A DNA stretch of 60,931 bases, taken from assembly GCF_019745455.1 (NCBI RefSeq), contig NZ_JAIETD010000107.1, positions 1 through 60,931 on the forward strand, given 5' to 3'. The position numbers and the translations under genes are program-made. A model generated the notes under the pieces. The model did no database searches. It was not told where the DNA came from and worked only from the letters and a program-made list of their open reading frames with translations. The stretch is from Methylobacterium sp. (lineage in GTDB: Bacteria > Pseudomonadota > Alphaproteobacteria > Rhizobiales > Beijerinckiaceae). This document shows, one piece after another, positions 10,561-19,735 of this stretch (positions are counted from its first letter, which is position 1; each line of letters opens with the position of its first letter).

Positions 10561-12657
10561 ATGTACCACGCGATCGTCTTCTTCCCCCTCATCGGCGCCC
10601 TGGTGGCCGGCTTGTTCGGCCGCTACCTCGGACCGCGCCTGTGCGAGTGGATCACCACCAGCTGCCTCGGCTTCTCCGCTCTCCTGTCCTGGGGCGTGTT
10701 CCTTGATGGCGGCGGCGAAAGCCTGCGCGTGCAGGTGGCGACCTGGTTCGCGGCCGGCGATCTCAGCGTGGATTGGGCCTTCCGCATCGACACGCTGACC
10801 CGCGTGATGCTCGTGGTCGTCACCACGGTCTCGACCCTCGTTCACCTCTACTCCGTCGGCTACATGCACGAGGATCCGCACCGGCCGCGGTTCTTCGCCT
10901 ACCTGTCCCTGTTCACCTTCGCCATGCTGATGCTGGTGACGGCGGACAACCTCGTCCAGATGTTCTTCGGCTGGGAGGGCGTCGGCCTCGCGAGCTACCT
11001 GCTGATCGGGTTCTGGTACGAGAAGCCCTCGGCGAATGCCGCCGCGATGAAGGCCTTCATCGTCAACCGCGTCGGAGATTTCGGCTTCTCGCTCGGCATC
11101 TTCCTCGTCTTCGTCCTGTTCGGCTCGGTCGCCTTCGACGGCATCTTCCCGCGCGCGAACGAGTTCAAGGACGCGAGCTTCCACTTCTTGGGTCAGGACT
11201 GGCATGCCCTGACGCTCGCCTGCCTGCTCCTGTTCATGGGCGCGATGGGCAAGTCGGCGCAGTTCCTGCTCCACACCTGGCTGCCGGATGCGATGGAGGG
11301 CCCGACCCCGGTCTCCGCGCTGATCCATGCCGCCACGATGGTGACCGCCGGCGTGTTCATGGTGGCACGCCTATCGCCTCTGTTCGAGCTTGCCCCGAAC
11401 GCGCTGATCGTCGTGACTGTGGTCGGCGGCATCACGGCCTTCTTCGCGGCGACCATCGGGCTCGTGCAGAACGACATCAAGCGGGTGATCGCCTACTCGA
11501 CCTGCTCGCAGCTCGGCTACATGTTCGTGGCGCTCGGCGTCGGCGCCTACTCCGCCGGCGTGTTCCACCTTTTCACCCACGCCTTCTTCAAGGCGCTGCT
11601 GTTCCTTGGCGCCGGCTCGGTCATCCACGCCCTGCACCATGAGCAGGACATGCGGAACATGGGTGCCCTTCGGAAGCACATCCCGTTCACGACGGCGATG
11701 ATGACGATCGGCACTCTGGCGCTGATCGGCTTCCCCTTCACCGCCGGTTACTACTCGAAGGACGCGATCATCGAGGCGGCCTATGCCTCGACGCGGCCGG
11801 GACACACCCTGGCGTTCCTGGCGACCGTGATCGCGGCTTTGATGACCTCGTTCTATTCCTGGCGCCTGTTCTTTCTCACCTTCGAGGGGCCGGCGCGCTG
11901 GGCGGCGCACGGCGCCGGGCACCACGACGATCACGCTCCCGCCGTGGCACATTCGGCGATGGCGCATCAGGCCGACGGCGCGCCTGGCCACCATGAGGGC
12001 GTGGCACACGACGACCACGGCCACGATATCGAGCCGGCCTCGCACAGCGCCATCGAGCACCACGACCACGCGCCGCACCAGCCTCACGAGAGCCCGCTGG
12101 TCATGACCATTCCGCTGGCGATCCTCGCCTTCGGCGCGCTCTTCGCCGGCCTTATCTTCAAGGACCGCTTCATCGGCGAGGGCATGGAGGCGTTCTGGGG
12201 CCCGGCCCTGGCGCATGGGCCCGACAACCACATCATGCACGACATCCACTCGGTGCCGAAGATCGTCGCCTATTCCCCGGCGATCATGATGCTGATCGGA
12301 TTCGTGCTGGCGTTCTGGATGTATATCCGCCGCCCGGACTTGCCCGGCCGTCTCGCGGAGCAGCAGCCGGTCCTGTACCGCTTCCTCCTCAACAAGTGGT
12401 ACTTCGACGAGCTCTACGACCGGATCTTCGTCCGCCCGGCCAAGGATTTCGGCAAGTTCCTCTGGAAGGAGGGCGATGGGCGCGTCATCGACGGGATGGG
12501 CCCGGACGGTATTGCCACCCGCGTCATGGACGTCACGCGCGGCGTCGTCCGCCTCCAGACCGGCTACGTCTACCACTACGCCTTCGTCATGCTCGTCGGC
12601 GTCGCCGGGCTGATCTCCTGGTACATGGTCTCGGGCCTGCCGAAGGTCGGACAGTGA
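10561..12657 (+). CDS. nuoL: NADH-quinone oxidoreductase subunit L with His-rich loop
   Basis: Largest antiporter-like subunit of complex I, distal in the membrane arm and carrying the long lateral helix. The 698-residue protein has the expected core ([47 protein letters not shown]). Between about residues 449 and 512 there is a loop containing 17 histidines among Asp, Glu and Ala, which E. coli NuoL lacks. The loop keeps the reading frame and lies between hydrophobic helices. Its function is unknown; metal or proton buffering is only a guess. Confidence 0.95.
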   Translation: MYHAIVFFPLIGALVAGLFGRYLGPRLCEWITTSCLGFSALLSWGVFLDGGGESLRVQVATWFAAGDLSVDWAFRIDTLTRVMLVVVTTVSTLVHLYSVGYMHEDPHRPRFFAYLSLFTFAMLMLVTADNLVQMFFGWEGVGLASYLLIGFWYEKPSANAAAMKAFIVNRVGDFGFSLGIFLVFVLFGSVAFDGIFPRANEFKDASFHFLGQDWHALTLACLLLFMGAMGKSAQFLLHTWLPDAMEGPTPVSALIHAATMVTAGVFMVARLSPLFELAPNALIVVTVVGGITAFFAATIGLVQNDIKRVIAYSTCSQLGYMFVALGVGAYSAGVFHLFTHAFFKALLFLGAGSVIHALHHEQDMRNMGALRKHIPFTTAMMTIGTLALIGFPFTAGYYSKDAIIEAAYASTRPGHTLAFLATVIAALMTSFYSWRLFFLTFEGPARWAAHGAGHHDDHAPAVAHSAMAHQADGAPGHHEGVAHDDHGHDIEPASHSAIEHHDHAPHQPHESPLVMTIPLAILAFGALFAGLIFKDRFIGEGMEAFWGPALAHGPDNHIMHDIHSVPKIVAYSPAIMMLIGFVLAFWMYIRRPDLPGRLAEQQPVLYRFLLNKWYFDELYDRIFVRPAKDFGKFLWKEGDGRVIDGMGPDGIATRVMDVTRGVVRLQTGYVYHYAFVMLVGVAGLISWYMVSGLPKVGQ

Positions 12658-12695
12658 TGGCCGGCCTCGTTTCCTCCCTTCGGAGCCCCCGCTAG

Positions 12696-14216
12696 ATGTT
12701 CGGCCTCGGCATCCTCTCCGGTCTGCTGATCGTGCCGCTCTGCGGCGCGGCCTTCATCCTCACCCTCGGCGAGGAGACGGAGGCCGTGCGCCGCAACGCC
12801 CGCTGGGCGGCGCTCGCGACCACCATCGTCACCTTCCTGCTCTCGCTGGTCGCCTGGGGCCGGTTCGATATCTCGACCGCGAGCTTCCAGCTCGTGGAGA
12901 CCCATGCCTGGCTGACCGACACGATCCGGTTCAAGCTCGGCGTCGACGGCTTCTCGATGCCGCTGATCCTGCTGACCACCTTTCTGATGCCGTTCTGCAT
13001 CGCGGCCTCGTGGAACTCGATCGGGACCCGGGTAAAGGAGTATTTCGTCGCCTTCCTCGTCCTCGAGACGACGATGATTGGCGTGTTCCAGGCCCTCGAC
13101 CTCGTCCTGTTCTATCTGTTCTTCGAGGCAGGCCTGATCCCGATGTTCCTTATCATCGGCATCTGGGGCGGGAAGCGCCGCATCTATGCCAGCTTCAAGT
13201 TCTTCCTCTACACACTGCTCGGCTCGGTGCTGATGCTGCTCGCCATCATGGCGATGTACTGGCACGCCGGCACCACCGACATCCCGACCCTGCTCCAGAC
13301 CCGCTTCCCGGTCGGCATGCAGTACTGGCTCTGGCTCGCCTTCTTCGCCTCCTTCGCGGTGAAGATGCCGATGTGGCCGGTCCATACCTGGCTGCCCGAC
13401 GCGCATGTGGAGGCGCCGACCGCGGGCTCCGTGATTCTGGCCGGCATCCTCCTCAAGATGGGCGGCTACGGTTTCATCCGAGTCTCGCTGCCGATGTTTC
13501 CGGACGCGTCGCACTACTTCGCGCCGCTCGTCTTCGCGCTCTCGGTGATCGCGATCATCTTCACGTCGCTGATCGCGATGATGCAGACCGACATCAAGAA
13601 GCTCATCGCCTACTCGTCGGTCGCGCATATGGGCTTCGTGACGCTCGGCCTCTTCACGCTGAACGAGCAGGGCATCCAGGGCGCGCTCTTCCTGATGATC
13701 TCGCACGGCATCGTCTCGGGCGCGCTCTTCCTTTGCGTCGGCGTCGTCTATGACCGGATGCATACCCGCGAGATTGCCGCCTATGGCGGGCTCGTGAAGC
13801 GCATGCCCCTCTATGCTGCTGCGATGATGGTCTTCACCATGGCCAATGTCGGCCTGCCCGGCACCTCCGGCTTCGTCGGCGAGTTCCTGGCGATGATGGG
13901 CGCCTTCAAGGCGAACCCGACGGTCGCCTTCTTCTCGGTCTTCGGCATCATCCTCTCGGCGGGCTACGCGCTCTGGCTCTACTCGCGGGTGATCTACGGC
14001 AAGCTCGAGAAGCCCAACCCGCAGGGCATCCTCGACCTCGACCTCCGCGAAAAAATCATCATCGCGCCGCTTGTGGCGCTGACGATCTACTACGGCGTCC
14101 ACCCCGCCCCGATTCTCGACACCTTCGCCCCCTCGACGGAGGCGCTGATGCAGAGCATGAAGACCGCGCTCTCGACCACGCAGACCGCGGCTGTGCTGCC
14201 GGCCGTCTCGCGCTGA
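12696..14216 (+). CDS. nuoM: NADH-quinone oxidoreductase subunit M
   Basis: Antiporter-like proton-translocating membrane subunit (ND4 homologue), 506 residues. Characteristic blocks are [21 protein letters not shown] with the key Glu in helix 5, and [30 protein letters not shown]. It follows nuoL by 38 bases. Confidence 0.97.
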   Translation: MFGLGILSGLLIVPLCGAAFILTLGEETEAVRRNARWAALATTIVTFLLSLVAWGRFDISTASFQLVETHAWLTDTIRFKLGVDGFSMPLILLTTFLMPFCIAASWNSIGTRVKEYFVAFLVLETTMIGVFQALDLVLFYLFFEAGLIPMFLIIGIWGGKRRIYASFKFFLYTLLGSVLMLLAIMAMYWHAGTTDIPTLLQTRFPVGMQYWLWLAFFASFAVKMPMWPVHTWLPDAHVEAPTAGSVILAGILLKMGGYGFIRVSLPMFPDASHYFAPLVFALSVIAIIFTSLIAMMQTDIKKLIAYSSVAHMGFVTLGLFTLNEQGIQGALFLMISHGIVSGALFLCVGVVYDRMHTREIAAYGGLVKRMPLYAAAMMVFTMANVGLPGTSGFVGEFLAMMGAFKANPTVAFFSVFGIILSAGYALWLYSRVIYGKLEKPNPQGILDLDLREKIIIAPLVALTIYYGVHPAPILDTFAPSTEALMQSMKTALSTTQTAAVLPAVSR

Positions 14217-14226
14217 AAGTGAACCG

Positions 14227-15669
14227 ATGAACGCCGCCCAGATCGTGATGCCGGCGCTCGGGCCAGCCCTGCCCGAGCTGATCCTCGCCGTCGGGGTCCT
14301 GGTGCTGATCCTCTACGGGTCGTTCAAGGGCGAGCGCTCCGTGGAAGGCGTCAATGTCGGCGCCCTGCTGCTCATCGTGCTGGCCTTGTTCGTGGTCGTC
14401 TCCCAGACCGGCGCCAAGATCACGACCCTCAACGGCTCCTTCATCAGCGATGGATTCTCGCGCGTCATGAAGGCCCTGGTGCTGATCGGCTCGGGCGCCA
14501 CCATCCTGCTGTCGCGGGACTATTTTCAGCGCGAGCGGATCGACCGGTTCGAGTTTCCGATCCTCATCCTCCTCTGCACCATCGGCATGATGGTGATGGT
14601 CTCGGCCAATGACCTGATCGCCCTCTATCTCGGGCTCGAACTCACGTCGCTCGCCTCTTACGTCATCGCGGCGTTCCACCGGGACAATCTGAAATCCACC
14701 GAGGCCGGCCTCAAGTATTTCGTCCTCGGCGCGCTCTCCTCGGGCATGCTGCTCTACGGCTCCTCCCTGGTTTACGGCTTCACCGGTACGGTCTCGTTCC
14801 CCGGCATCGTTTCGGCCCTTCATCAGAGCGCCGGCTTCGGCATCGTGCTCGGCATCGTGTTCGTGGCCGCTGGCGTCGCCTTCAAGATGTCGGCGGTGCC
14901 GTTCCACATGTGGACGCCGGACGTCTACGAGGGCTCGCCGACGCCGGTGACGGCCTTCTTCGCTTCGGCACCCAAGATGGCCGCTGTGGCGATGACCGTG
15001 CGGGTCTTCATCGGCGCCTTCCCGGACGTCACGGCGATCTGGCAGCAGATCATCGTGTTCATCTCGATTGCGTCGATGACGCTCGGCTCCTTCGCGGCGA
15101 TCGGCCAGACCTCGATCAAGCGCCTGATGGCCTATTCCTCCATCGGCAATATCGGCTACGCGCTGATCGGCTTGGCGGCGGCCTCGGAGGAGGGCATCCG
15201 CGGCGTCGTGATCTACATGATCATCTACCTCGCCATGACCCTCGGCGCATTCGCGATCCTGCTCGCCCTGCGCCGCGGTTCCGAGATGTTCGAGACCGTG
15301 GACGACCTCTCGGGACTGTCGCGGACCCATCCGGTGATGGCGTTTTGCCTCGCCGCGATGATGTTCTCGCTGGCGGGTATCCCGCCGCTGGCCGGCTTCT
15401 TCGCGAAGTTCTACGTCTTCGCCGCCGCCATCAAGGCCGACCTTGTGGCGCTCGCGGTGATCGGCGTCGTCACCAGCGTCGTCGGCGCCTACTACTACCT
15501 GCGCATCGTCAAGGTGATGTATTTCGACGAGCCGAAAGCGCCCTACGAGGCAATGGCGCCGGGCCTTCGCATCGTGCTCGGTCTGTCGAGCGTCGTCGTG
15601 ATTCTGTTCTGGCTGCTACCGGCGCCCCTGGTCGGTGCCGCCGGCATCGCCGCGAAGTCGCTTTTCTAG
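14227..15669 (+). CDS. nuoN: NADH-quinone oxidoreductase subunit N
   Basis: Third antiporter-like membrane subunit (ND2 homologue), 480 residues and about 14 hydrophobic helices. It shows LYLGLELTSLASYVIAAF and the AVPFHMWTPDVYEGSPTPVTAF block with the channel Lys/Glu region. It is ten bases after nuoM and completes the operon. The ligase gene begins eight bases after its stop. Confidence 0.97.
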   Translation: MNAAQIVMPALGPALPELILAVGVLVLILYGSFKGERSVEGVNVGALLLIVLALFVVVSQTGAKITTLNGSFISDGFSRVMKALVLIGSGATILLSRDYFQRERIDRFEFPILILLCTIGMMVMVSANDLIALYLGLELTSLASYVIAAFHRDNLKSTEAGLKYFVLGALSSGMLLYGSSLVYGFTGTVSFPGIVSALHQSAGFGIVLGIVFVAAGVAFKMSAVPFHMWTPDVYEGSPTPVTAFFASAPKMAAVAMTVRVFIGAFPDVTAIWQQIIVFISIASMTLGSFAAIGQTSIKRLMAYSSIGNIGYALIGLAAASEEGIRGVVIYMIIYLAMTLGAFAILLALRRGSEMFETVDDLSGLSRTHPVMAFCLAAMMFSLAGIPPLAGFFAKFYVFAAAIKADLVALAVIGVVTSVVGAYYYLRIVKVMYFDEPKAPYEAMAPGLRIVLGLSSVVVILFWLLPAPLVGAAGIAAKSLF

Positions 15670-15676
15670 GAACCGG

Positions 15677-16498
15677 ATGACCTATCGGCTCGGCCCGAAC
15701 GCCGAGGCTGCCGGGCATCGCCTCGCCGTCCACGAAAGCCTCGGTTCCACCAATACCGAAGCGCTGGAACGCAGCCGAGCGGGGGCAGTGGGTCCGCTCT
15801 GGGTTGTCGCTCGGCATCAGGAGGCCGGACGGGGACGCCGAGGCAACCACTGGACCTCGCCGCCGGGCAATCTTGCCGCAAGCCTGTTGCTCGCCGTCGA
15901 CGATGTCGAACCGGCCAAGCTGGCAACGCTGGGGTTCGTGGCCGGTGTGGCCCTCGTGGAGGCGATCGGCACCCATCCCCTCTCCCCGTCTGACGGGGAG
16001 AGGGGATGGGTGCCATCAACGAGCGGCGCGACGCCCCGCCTCAAATGGCCGAACGACGTCCTGCTTGGCGGCGCCAAGCTCGCCGGCATCCTCCTGGAGG
16101 CGGAGACCCTGCGCGATGGCCGTCGAATCGTCGTGATCGGGTTCGGCGTCAACGTCGCGGCGGCGCCCGAGGGATTGCCTTATCGGGCAACCTGCCTCAG
16201 GCAGTGCGGGCACGCTTTCACCGCCGAGGAGGTGTTCGCGAGGTTGTCGGACAGCGTCGTCGACGCGATCCGGCTGTGGCGCCAGGGCGAAGGATTTCCG
16301 GATGTGCGCGCGCGCTGGCTCGCGAGCGCCGCTGGGATCGGCGGGCCGGTGACGGTTCGGCTCGGCGAGGGCCAGGTGCAGGGAATTTTCGAGACGATCG
16401 ACGAAGCCGGACGGCTCGTGATCGAAACCGATGATGGAACGCGACGGACCGTGACGGCGGGCGAGGTGCATTTTGGGACGGCCGCGACGGCGGCTTGA
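15677..16498 (+). CDS. birA: Biotin--[acetyl-CoA-carboxylase] ligase (monofunctional)
   Basis: Attaches biotin to biotin-dependent carboxylases through biotinyl-AMP. The catalytic domain is clear: the biotin-adenylate loop in GRGRRGNHW, the LKWPNDVLL motif and VIGFGVNV. At 273 residues it starts at the catalytic domain, so the DNA-binding repressor domain of E. coli BirA is absent. Residues 98-113, just before LKWPND, are encoded by a 47-bp perfect palindrome; the frame is kept and this linker is about 15 residues longer than I would expect. The position directly after nuoN is common in alphaproteobacteria. Confidence 0.93.
   Translation: MTYRLGPNAEAAGHRLAVHESLGSTNTEALERSRAGAVGPLWVVARHQEAGRGRRGNHWTSPPGNLAASLLLAVDDVEPAKLATLGFVAGVALVEAIGTHPLSPSDGERGWVPSTSGATPRLKWPNDVLLGGAKLAGILLEAETLRDGRRIVVIGFGVNVAAAPEGLPYRATCLRQCGHAFTAEEVFARLSDSVVDAIRLWRQGEGFPDVRARWLASAAGIGGPVTVRLGEGQVQGIFETIDEAGRLVIETDDGTRRTVTAGEVHFGTAATAA
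15968..16014. repeat. 47-bp perfect palindrome inside birA
   Basis: Two 23-base arms (15968-15990 and 15992-16014) are exact reverse complements around a single central base. Each half contains the core CCCCTCTCCCC or its complement. The element lies in the birA coding frame and encodes a Thr-His-Pro...Gly-Trp-Val-Pro segment. It looks like a small mobile palindromic repeat inserted without breaking the gene; the shorter CCTCCCC/GGGGAGG hairpin after RNase J may be related. Confidence 0.9.
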
Positions 16499-16510
16499 GG
16501 TTTGAATCTG

Positions 16511-18184
16511 ATGACGACAGGGCAAGACGAGCTCGTCTTCGTGCCGCTCGGCGGCGTGGGCGAGATCGGCATGAACGCGGCGCTCTACGGCTTCGGGCCG
16601 GAGAAGGGCCGCAAATGGATCATGGTCGATTGCGGAATGGGCTTCGCCGGGGAGGAGGGCTTCCCCGGTATCGACCTCATGTTCCCGGATCTCAGCTTCA
16701 TCGAGGAGCGCCGCGAGGACCTGCTCGCGATCTTCATCACGCACGCGCATGAGGACCATATCGGGGCGATCAGCGAGCTCTGGGGCAAGCTGAAGGCACC
16801 AGTCTATGCGACCCGCTTCGCCAAGAACCTGCTCGAAGCGCGCAAGCTCAGCGAGCCCGGCGCTCCGAAGGTGGTCCTCCGAGAGATCATCGCCGGCCGC
16901 CGCGTCAGCGTCGGGCCCTTCGAGATCGAGTTCATTCCGGTCTCGCACTCGATCCCGGAATCGAATGCCGTGGCGATCCGCACGGCCCATGGCCTTGTCC
17001 TGCACACGGGTGACTGGAAGCTCGATCCGACGCCGATCCTCGGCGACGTCACCTCGGCCGCAGCCTTCCGGGCGCTCGGCGACGAGGGCATCCTGGCGAT
17101 GGTCGGCGACTCGACCAACGTGGTGCGCGAGGGCCGCTCGCCGAGCGAAGCCGAGGTCGCCGCGACCTTGCGCGAGATCATCATGAATGCGCCGCATCGT
17201 GTGGCGGTGACGACCTTCGCCTCCAACGTCGCCCGCATGCGCGCCGTTGCCATGGCGGCGCAGGCCTGCGGCCGCGAGGTCGTGGCCGTCGGGCGCGCCA
17301 TGGACCGGGTGATCGAGGTCGCCAAGGAATGCGGCTTCCTCGACGGGCTCCCGGATTTCCGGCCCGCCAGCGCCTATGGGTACCTGCCCCGCGACAAGGT
17401 CGTGGTGCTGCTCACGGGCTCGCAGGGCGAGGACCGGGCGGCGCTCGCCCGTGTCTCCCGCGACGACCATCCGGACGTGACCCTCACGGCCGGCGACCGG
17501 GTGATCTTCTCCTCACGCGCCATTCCGGGCAACGAGCGGCCGGTGGGCGCGATCATCAACGACCTGATCAATGCCGGCATCGAGGTGATCACCGACCGCA
17601 CTGCCCTCGTCCATGTCTCGGGCCATCCCCGCCGCGACGAGATGGCGGAGATGTATGCCTGGACCCGGCCCAAGACCGCGATCCCGGTTCATGGCGAAGC
17701 TTTGCATCTCGACGAGCATGCCCGCTTCGCCCGTGCCCAGGGCGTTGAGAACGTCGTCAAGGCGCGCAACGGCTGCGTCGTGCGTCTGGCGCCTGGCACG
17801 CCGGAGATCATCGACCACGTCAAGGCCGGTCGTCTGTTCAAGGACGGCAACGTGCTCATCGACTCCAAGGACCGGGCGATCCCCGAGCGCCGCAAGCTGG
17901 CGCAGGCAGGTCTGGTCTCCGTGGCCATCGTCCTGGACGAGCGCGGTGAGGTTCTCGGCGAGCCGGCGGTAGACATCATCGGCCTGCCCAACCGCGGCAA
18001 GTCCGGCCAGCCCATGCTCGACGTCGTGGTGGATTCGGTCGCCCGCACCCTCGCCGGACTGTCGAAGGCCAAGCGCCGGGATTCGGAAGCGGTGGAGAAC
18101 GCCGTCGACCGGGCCTTGCGCTCGGCCGTCAACGAGGCCTGGGGCAAGAAACCGGCTTGCCACGTCCAGGTGGTCGAGGTGTGA
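16511..18184 (+). CDS. rnj: Ribonuclease J
   Basis: Metallo-beta-lactamase/beta-CASP ribonuclease acting in RNA decay and processing with 5'-exo and endonuclease activity. The zinc-binding motif HAHEDH is at residues 78-83, and the GDWKLDPTP and SGHPRRDEM blocks are typical of the family. The 557-residue length fits alphaproteobacterial RNase J. A TTG codon at 16504 could extend the frame slightly, but the ATG at 16511 is more likely. The gene starts 12 bases after birA. Confidence 0.93.
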   Translation: MTTGQDELVFVPLGGVGEIGMNAALYGFGPEKGRKWIMVDCGMGFAGEEGFPGIDLMFPDLSFIEERREDLLAIFITHAHEDHIGAISELWGKLKAPVYATRFAKNLLEARKLSEPGAPKVVLREIIAGRRVSVGPFEIEFIPVSHSIPESNAVAIRTAHGLVLHTGDWKLDPTPILGDVTSAAAFRALGDEGILAMVGDSTNVVREGRSPSEAEVAATLREIIMNAPHRVAVTTFASNVARMRAVAMAAQACGREVVAVGRAMDRVIEVAKECGFLDGLPDFRPASAYGYLPRDKVVVLLTGSQGEDRAALARVSRDDHPDVTLTAGDRVIFSSRAIPGNERPVGAIINDLINAGIEVITDRTALVHVSGHPRRDEMAEMYAWTRPKTAIPVHGEALHLDEHARFARAQGVENVVKARNGCVVRLAPGTPEIIDHVKAGRLFKDGNVLIDSKDRAIPERRKLAQAGLVSVAIVLDERGEVLGEPAVDIIGLPNRGKSGQPMLDVVVDSVARTLAGLSKAKRRDSEAVENAVDRALRSAVNEAWGKKPACHVQVVEV

Positions 18185-18187
18185 GTA

Positions 18188-18212
18188 TCTCACCTCCCCG
18201 TAAGGGGAGGGG
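18188..18212. repeat. Short CCTCCCC/GGGGAGG hairpin
   Basis: A perfect 7-bp stem CCTCCCC-GTAA-GGGGAGG lies in the 56-base gap between the RNase J stop and the epimerase start. It is not followed by a T-run, so it looks more like a small repeat or processing/attenuation hairpin than an intrinsic terminator. Its core resembles the palindrome found inside birA. Confidence 0.6.
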
Positions 18213-18240
18213 AATGCCCATCGGAAACGAGGAGCGACAC

Positions 18241-18645
18241 ATGATCGGACGCATCAACCACGTGGCCATCGCCGTGCGCGACCTCGACGCGGCCATCGCG
18301 ATCTATCGAGACACGCTGGGAGCAAAGGTCACCGAGCCGCTGCCGCAGCCCGAGCACGGCGTCACAGTGGTCTTCGTCGAGTTGCCCAACAGCAAGGTCG
18401 AGCTGATGGCGCCGCTCGGCGAGAACTCGCCCGTCGCGAGTTTCGTCGAGCGTAATCCGGGCGGCGGCATCCATCACGTCTGCTATGAGGTCGACGACAT
18501 CATCGCGGCGCGCGACAAGCTCAAGGCGCAGGGCGCACGGGTGCTCGGTACCGGCGAACCGCGCATCGGCGCTCATGGGAAGCCAGTGCTGTTCCTCCAT
18601 CCCAAGGACTTCCTGGGCACACTCGTCGAGCTCGAGCAGGTCTGA
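18241..18645 (+). CDS. mce: Methylmalonyl-CoA (ethylmalonyl-CoA) epimerase
   Basis: Vicinal-oxygen-chelate metalloenzyme that interconverts the 2R and 2S epimers of methylmalonyl-CoA. In methylotrophs of this kind the homologous enzyme also serves the ethylmalonyl-CoA pathway for glyoxylate regeneration. The 134-residue protein begins MIGRINHVAIAVRDLDAAI, with metal-ligand candidates in NHVAIAV, GIHHVCYEV and LVELEQV. An open frame extends upstream to 18157, but ATG 18241 follows an AACGAGGAG ribosome site and matches the family start. meaB, another component of this metabolism, is 2.3 kb downstream. Confidence 0.93.
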   Translation: MIGRINHVAIAVRDLDAAIAIYRDTLGAKVTEPLPQPEHGVTVVFVELPNSKVELMAPLGENSPVASFVERNPGGGIHHVCYEVDDIIAARDKLKAQGARVLGTGEPRIGAHGKPVLFLHPKDFLGTLVELEQV

Positions 18646-18650
18646 CCGCC

Positions 18651-18977
18651 TTGGTGAACATTCTGACATCATCGACTCCGCGCACCCTCGCGGCGATCAC
18701 CATGATCGGCGCGATCTCGGTGGCGCTGGCGGTCAAGCTGTTCGGGCTCTCGATCTTTGGCGGCGTGGCGCTCTATTTCGTCGTGTGGTGGACCCTGCTC
18801 TTCGCGATCCTGCCTTTCCGCAATCAGGCCGAGACCGATCCGGAACGTGTCGTGCCGGGCCAGGACCCTGGTGCTCCAGCGACGCCTCGACTTCGCGAAA
18901 AGGCGATCTGGACCACCCTCGTGACGAGCGTGGTGTTCCTCGCCACCGTCGCCATCCTGCCGCTCGCAGGGCTCTGA
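18651..18977 (+). CDS. DUF1467 family membrane protein
   Basis: Small inner-membrane protein of unknown function, 108 residues with two hydrophobic helices (about 20-52 and 84-106). It is commonly found just downstream of the epimerase gene in alphaproteobacteria. The start is TTG at 18651 or the adjacent GTG at 18654; no ATG fits. The five-base gap to the epimerase suggests one transcript. Confidence 0.8.
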   Translation: MVNILTSSTPRTLAAITMIGAISVALAVKLFGLSIFGGVALYFVVWWTLLFAILPFRNQAETDPERVVPGQDPGAPATPRLREKAIWTTLVTSVVFLATVAILPLAGL

Positions 18978-18989
18978 ACCCCGCTTATC

Positions 18990-19139
18990 ATGCCGAAGAT
19001 GCGCAAGAAGGCCGATCTTCCCGCAAAGGTCTGTGCCCAATGCGGCAAGCCCTTCGCGTGGCGCAAGAAGTGGGAGCGGGTCTGGGACGAGGTTCGCTAC
19101 TGTTCGGACCGGTGCAGGTCCGAGGCAAAGCGGAGCTGA
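18990..19139 (+). CDS. DUF2256 zinc-ribbon-like small protein
   Basis: A 49-residue protein beginning [20 protein letters not shown] with two cysteine pairs, CAQC and CSDRC, separated by a Trp/Lys-rich stretch ([17 protein letters not shown]). This is the DUF2256 pattern, probably one small zinc site. The function is not known. It lies 12 bases after the DUF1467 gene and probably ends this transcript. Confidence 0.8.
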   Translation: MPKMRKKADLPAKVCAQCGKPFAWRKKWERVWDEVRYCSDRCRSEAKRS

Positions 19140-19206
19140 CTGAGAGGCGACCGGGGATGACCCCGGCCGACTTCAGTTTCCGTTTGGATATCTCCCGCGC
19201 TTGCCT

Positions 19207-19563
19207 TTAGGAGGCGAGCCCCTCGTCCTCGTCGATATCGACCAGGAACACGATGTCGGCGTCGTCCTCTTCGTCCTCATCCTCGTCGTCGTTCGACGCG
19301 GTCTGAGCGTGGCGGGCATCCGGTTCGAACGGCTCGTCTTCCTCGGAATCGTCCTCCGCGAGGGCGTCGTCGAAGACGTCGATCTCCTCTTCGGTCGCCG
19401 CCCGAACCGTCAGCTCGGACTTGCCATTCCAGAGGGGACGGCCGTCGGTCTTCATGGCCTGGATGTCGTCCTTGAAGCCGTCACAGGTGAACAGGTCGCG
19501 CGCGACCTCCTCGCTGCCATTGATGACCGCGATGGCGACGCCGTCGATCTCGAGTGTGAACAT
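19207..19563 (-). CDS. Acidic hypothetical protein
   Basis: A 118-residue protein of unknown function. Residues 1-60 look folded (MFTLEIDGVAIAVING, a small beta/alpha domain with DLFTCDGFKDDIQAM). The C-terminal half is strongly acidic, with a run of Asp/Glu near residues 90-101 and an acidic end. The open frame continues upstream, but the ATG at 19563 starts the part that has protein-like composition. It is convergent with the DUF2256 gene, 67 bases apart. Confidence 0.75.
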   Translation of the reverse strand: MFTLEIDGVAIAVINGSEEVARDLFTCDGFKDDIQAMKTDGRPLWNGKSELTVRAATEEEIDVFDDALAEDDSEEDEPFEPDARHAQTASNDDEDEDEEDDADIVFLVDIDEDEGLAS

Positions 19564-19735
19564 CGCGTATTCCTCAATCAGGGCTTCGAGCGTTAAACCG
19601 GACCTCCTGTCCGGGCCGACCCTCTTGCTCGTTCTTGCCGCACCGGATGTTTCCGAGAAGGTGATCCCACTTTCCGGTCCGATGCGTCGGAGCCGCCGTC
19701 CGTTTACGGGTGAACGGTCGGCAGGCCAACCGGAA

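Noticed and set aside
19564..19735. N-terminal extension of the acidic protein
   Set aside because: The open frame continues upstream, but its Ser/Arg-rich composition is that of non-coding or opposite-strand sequence.
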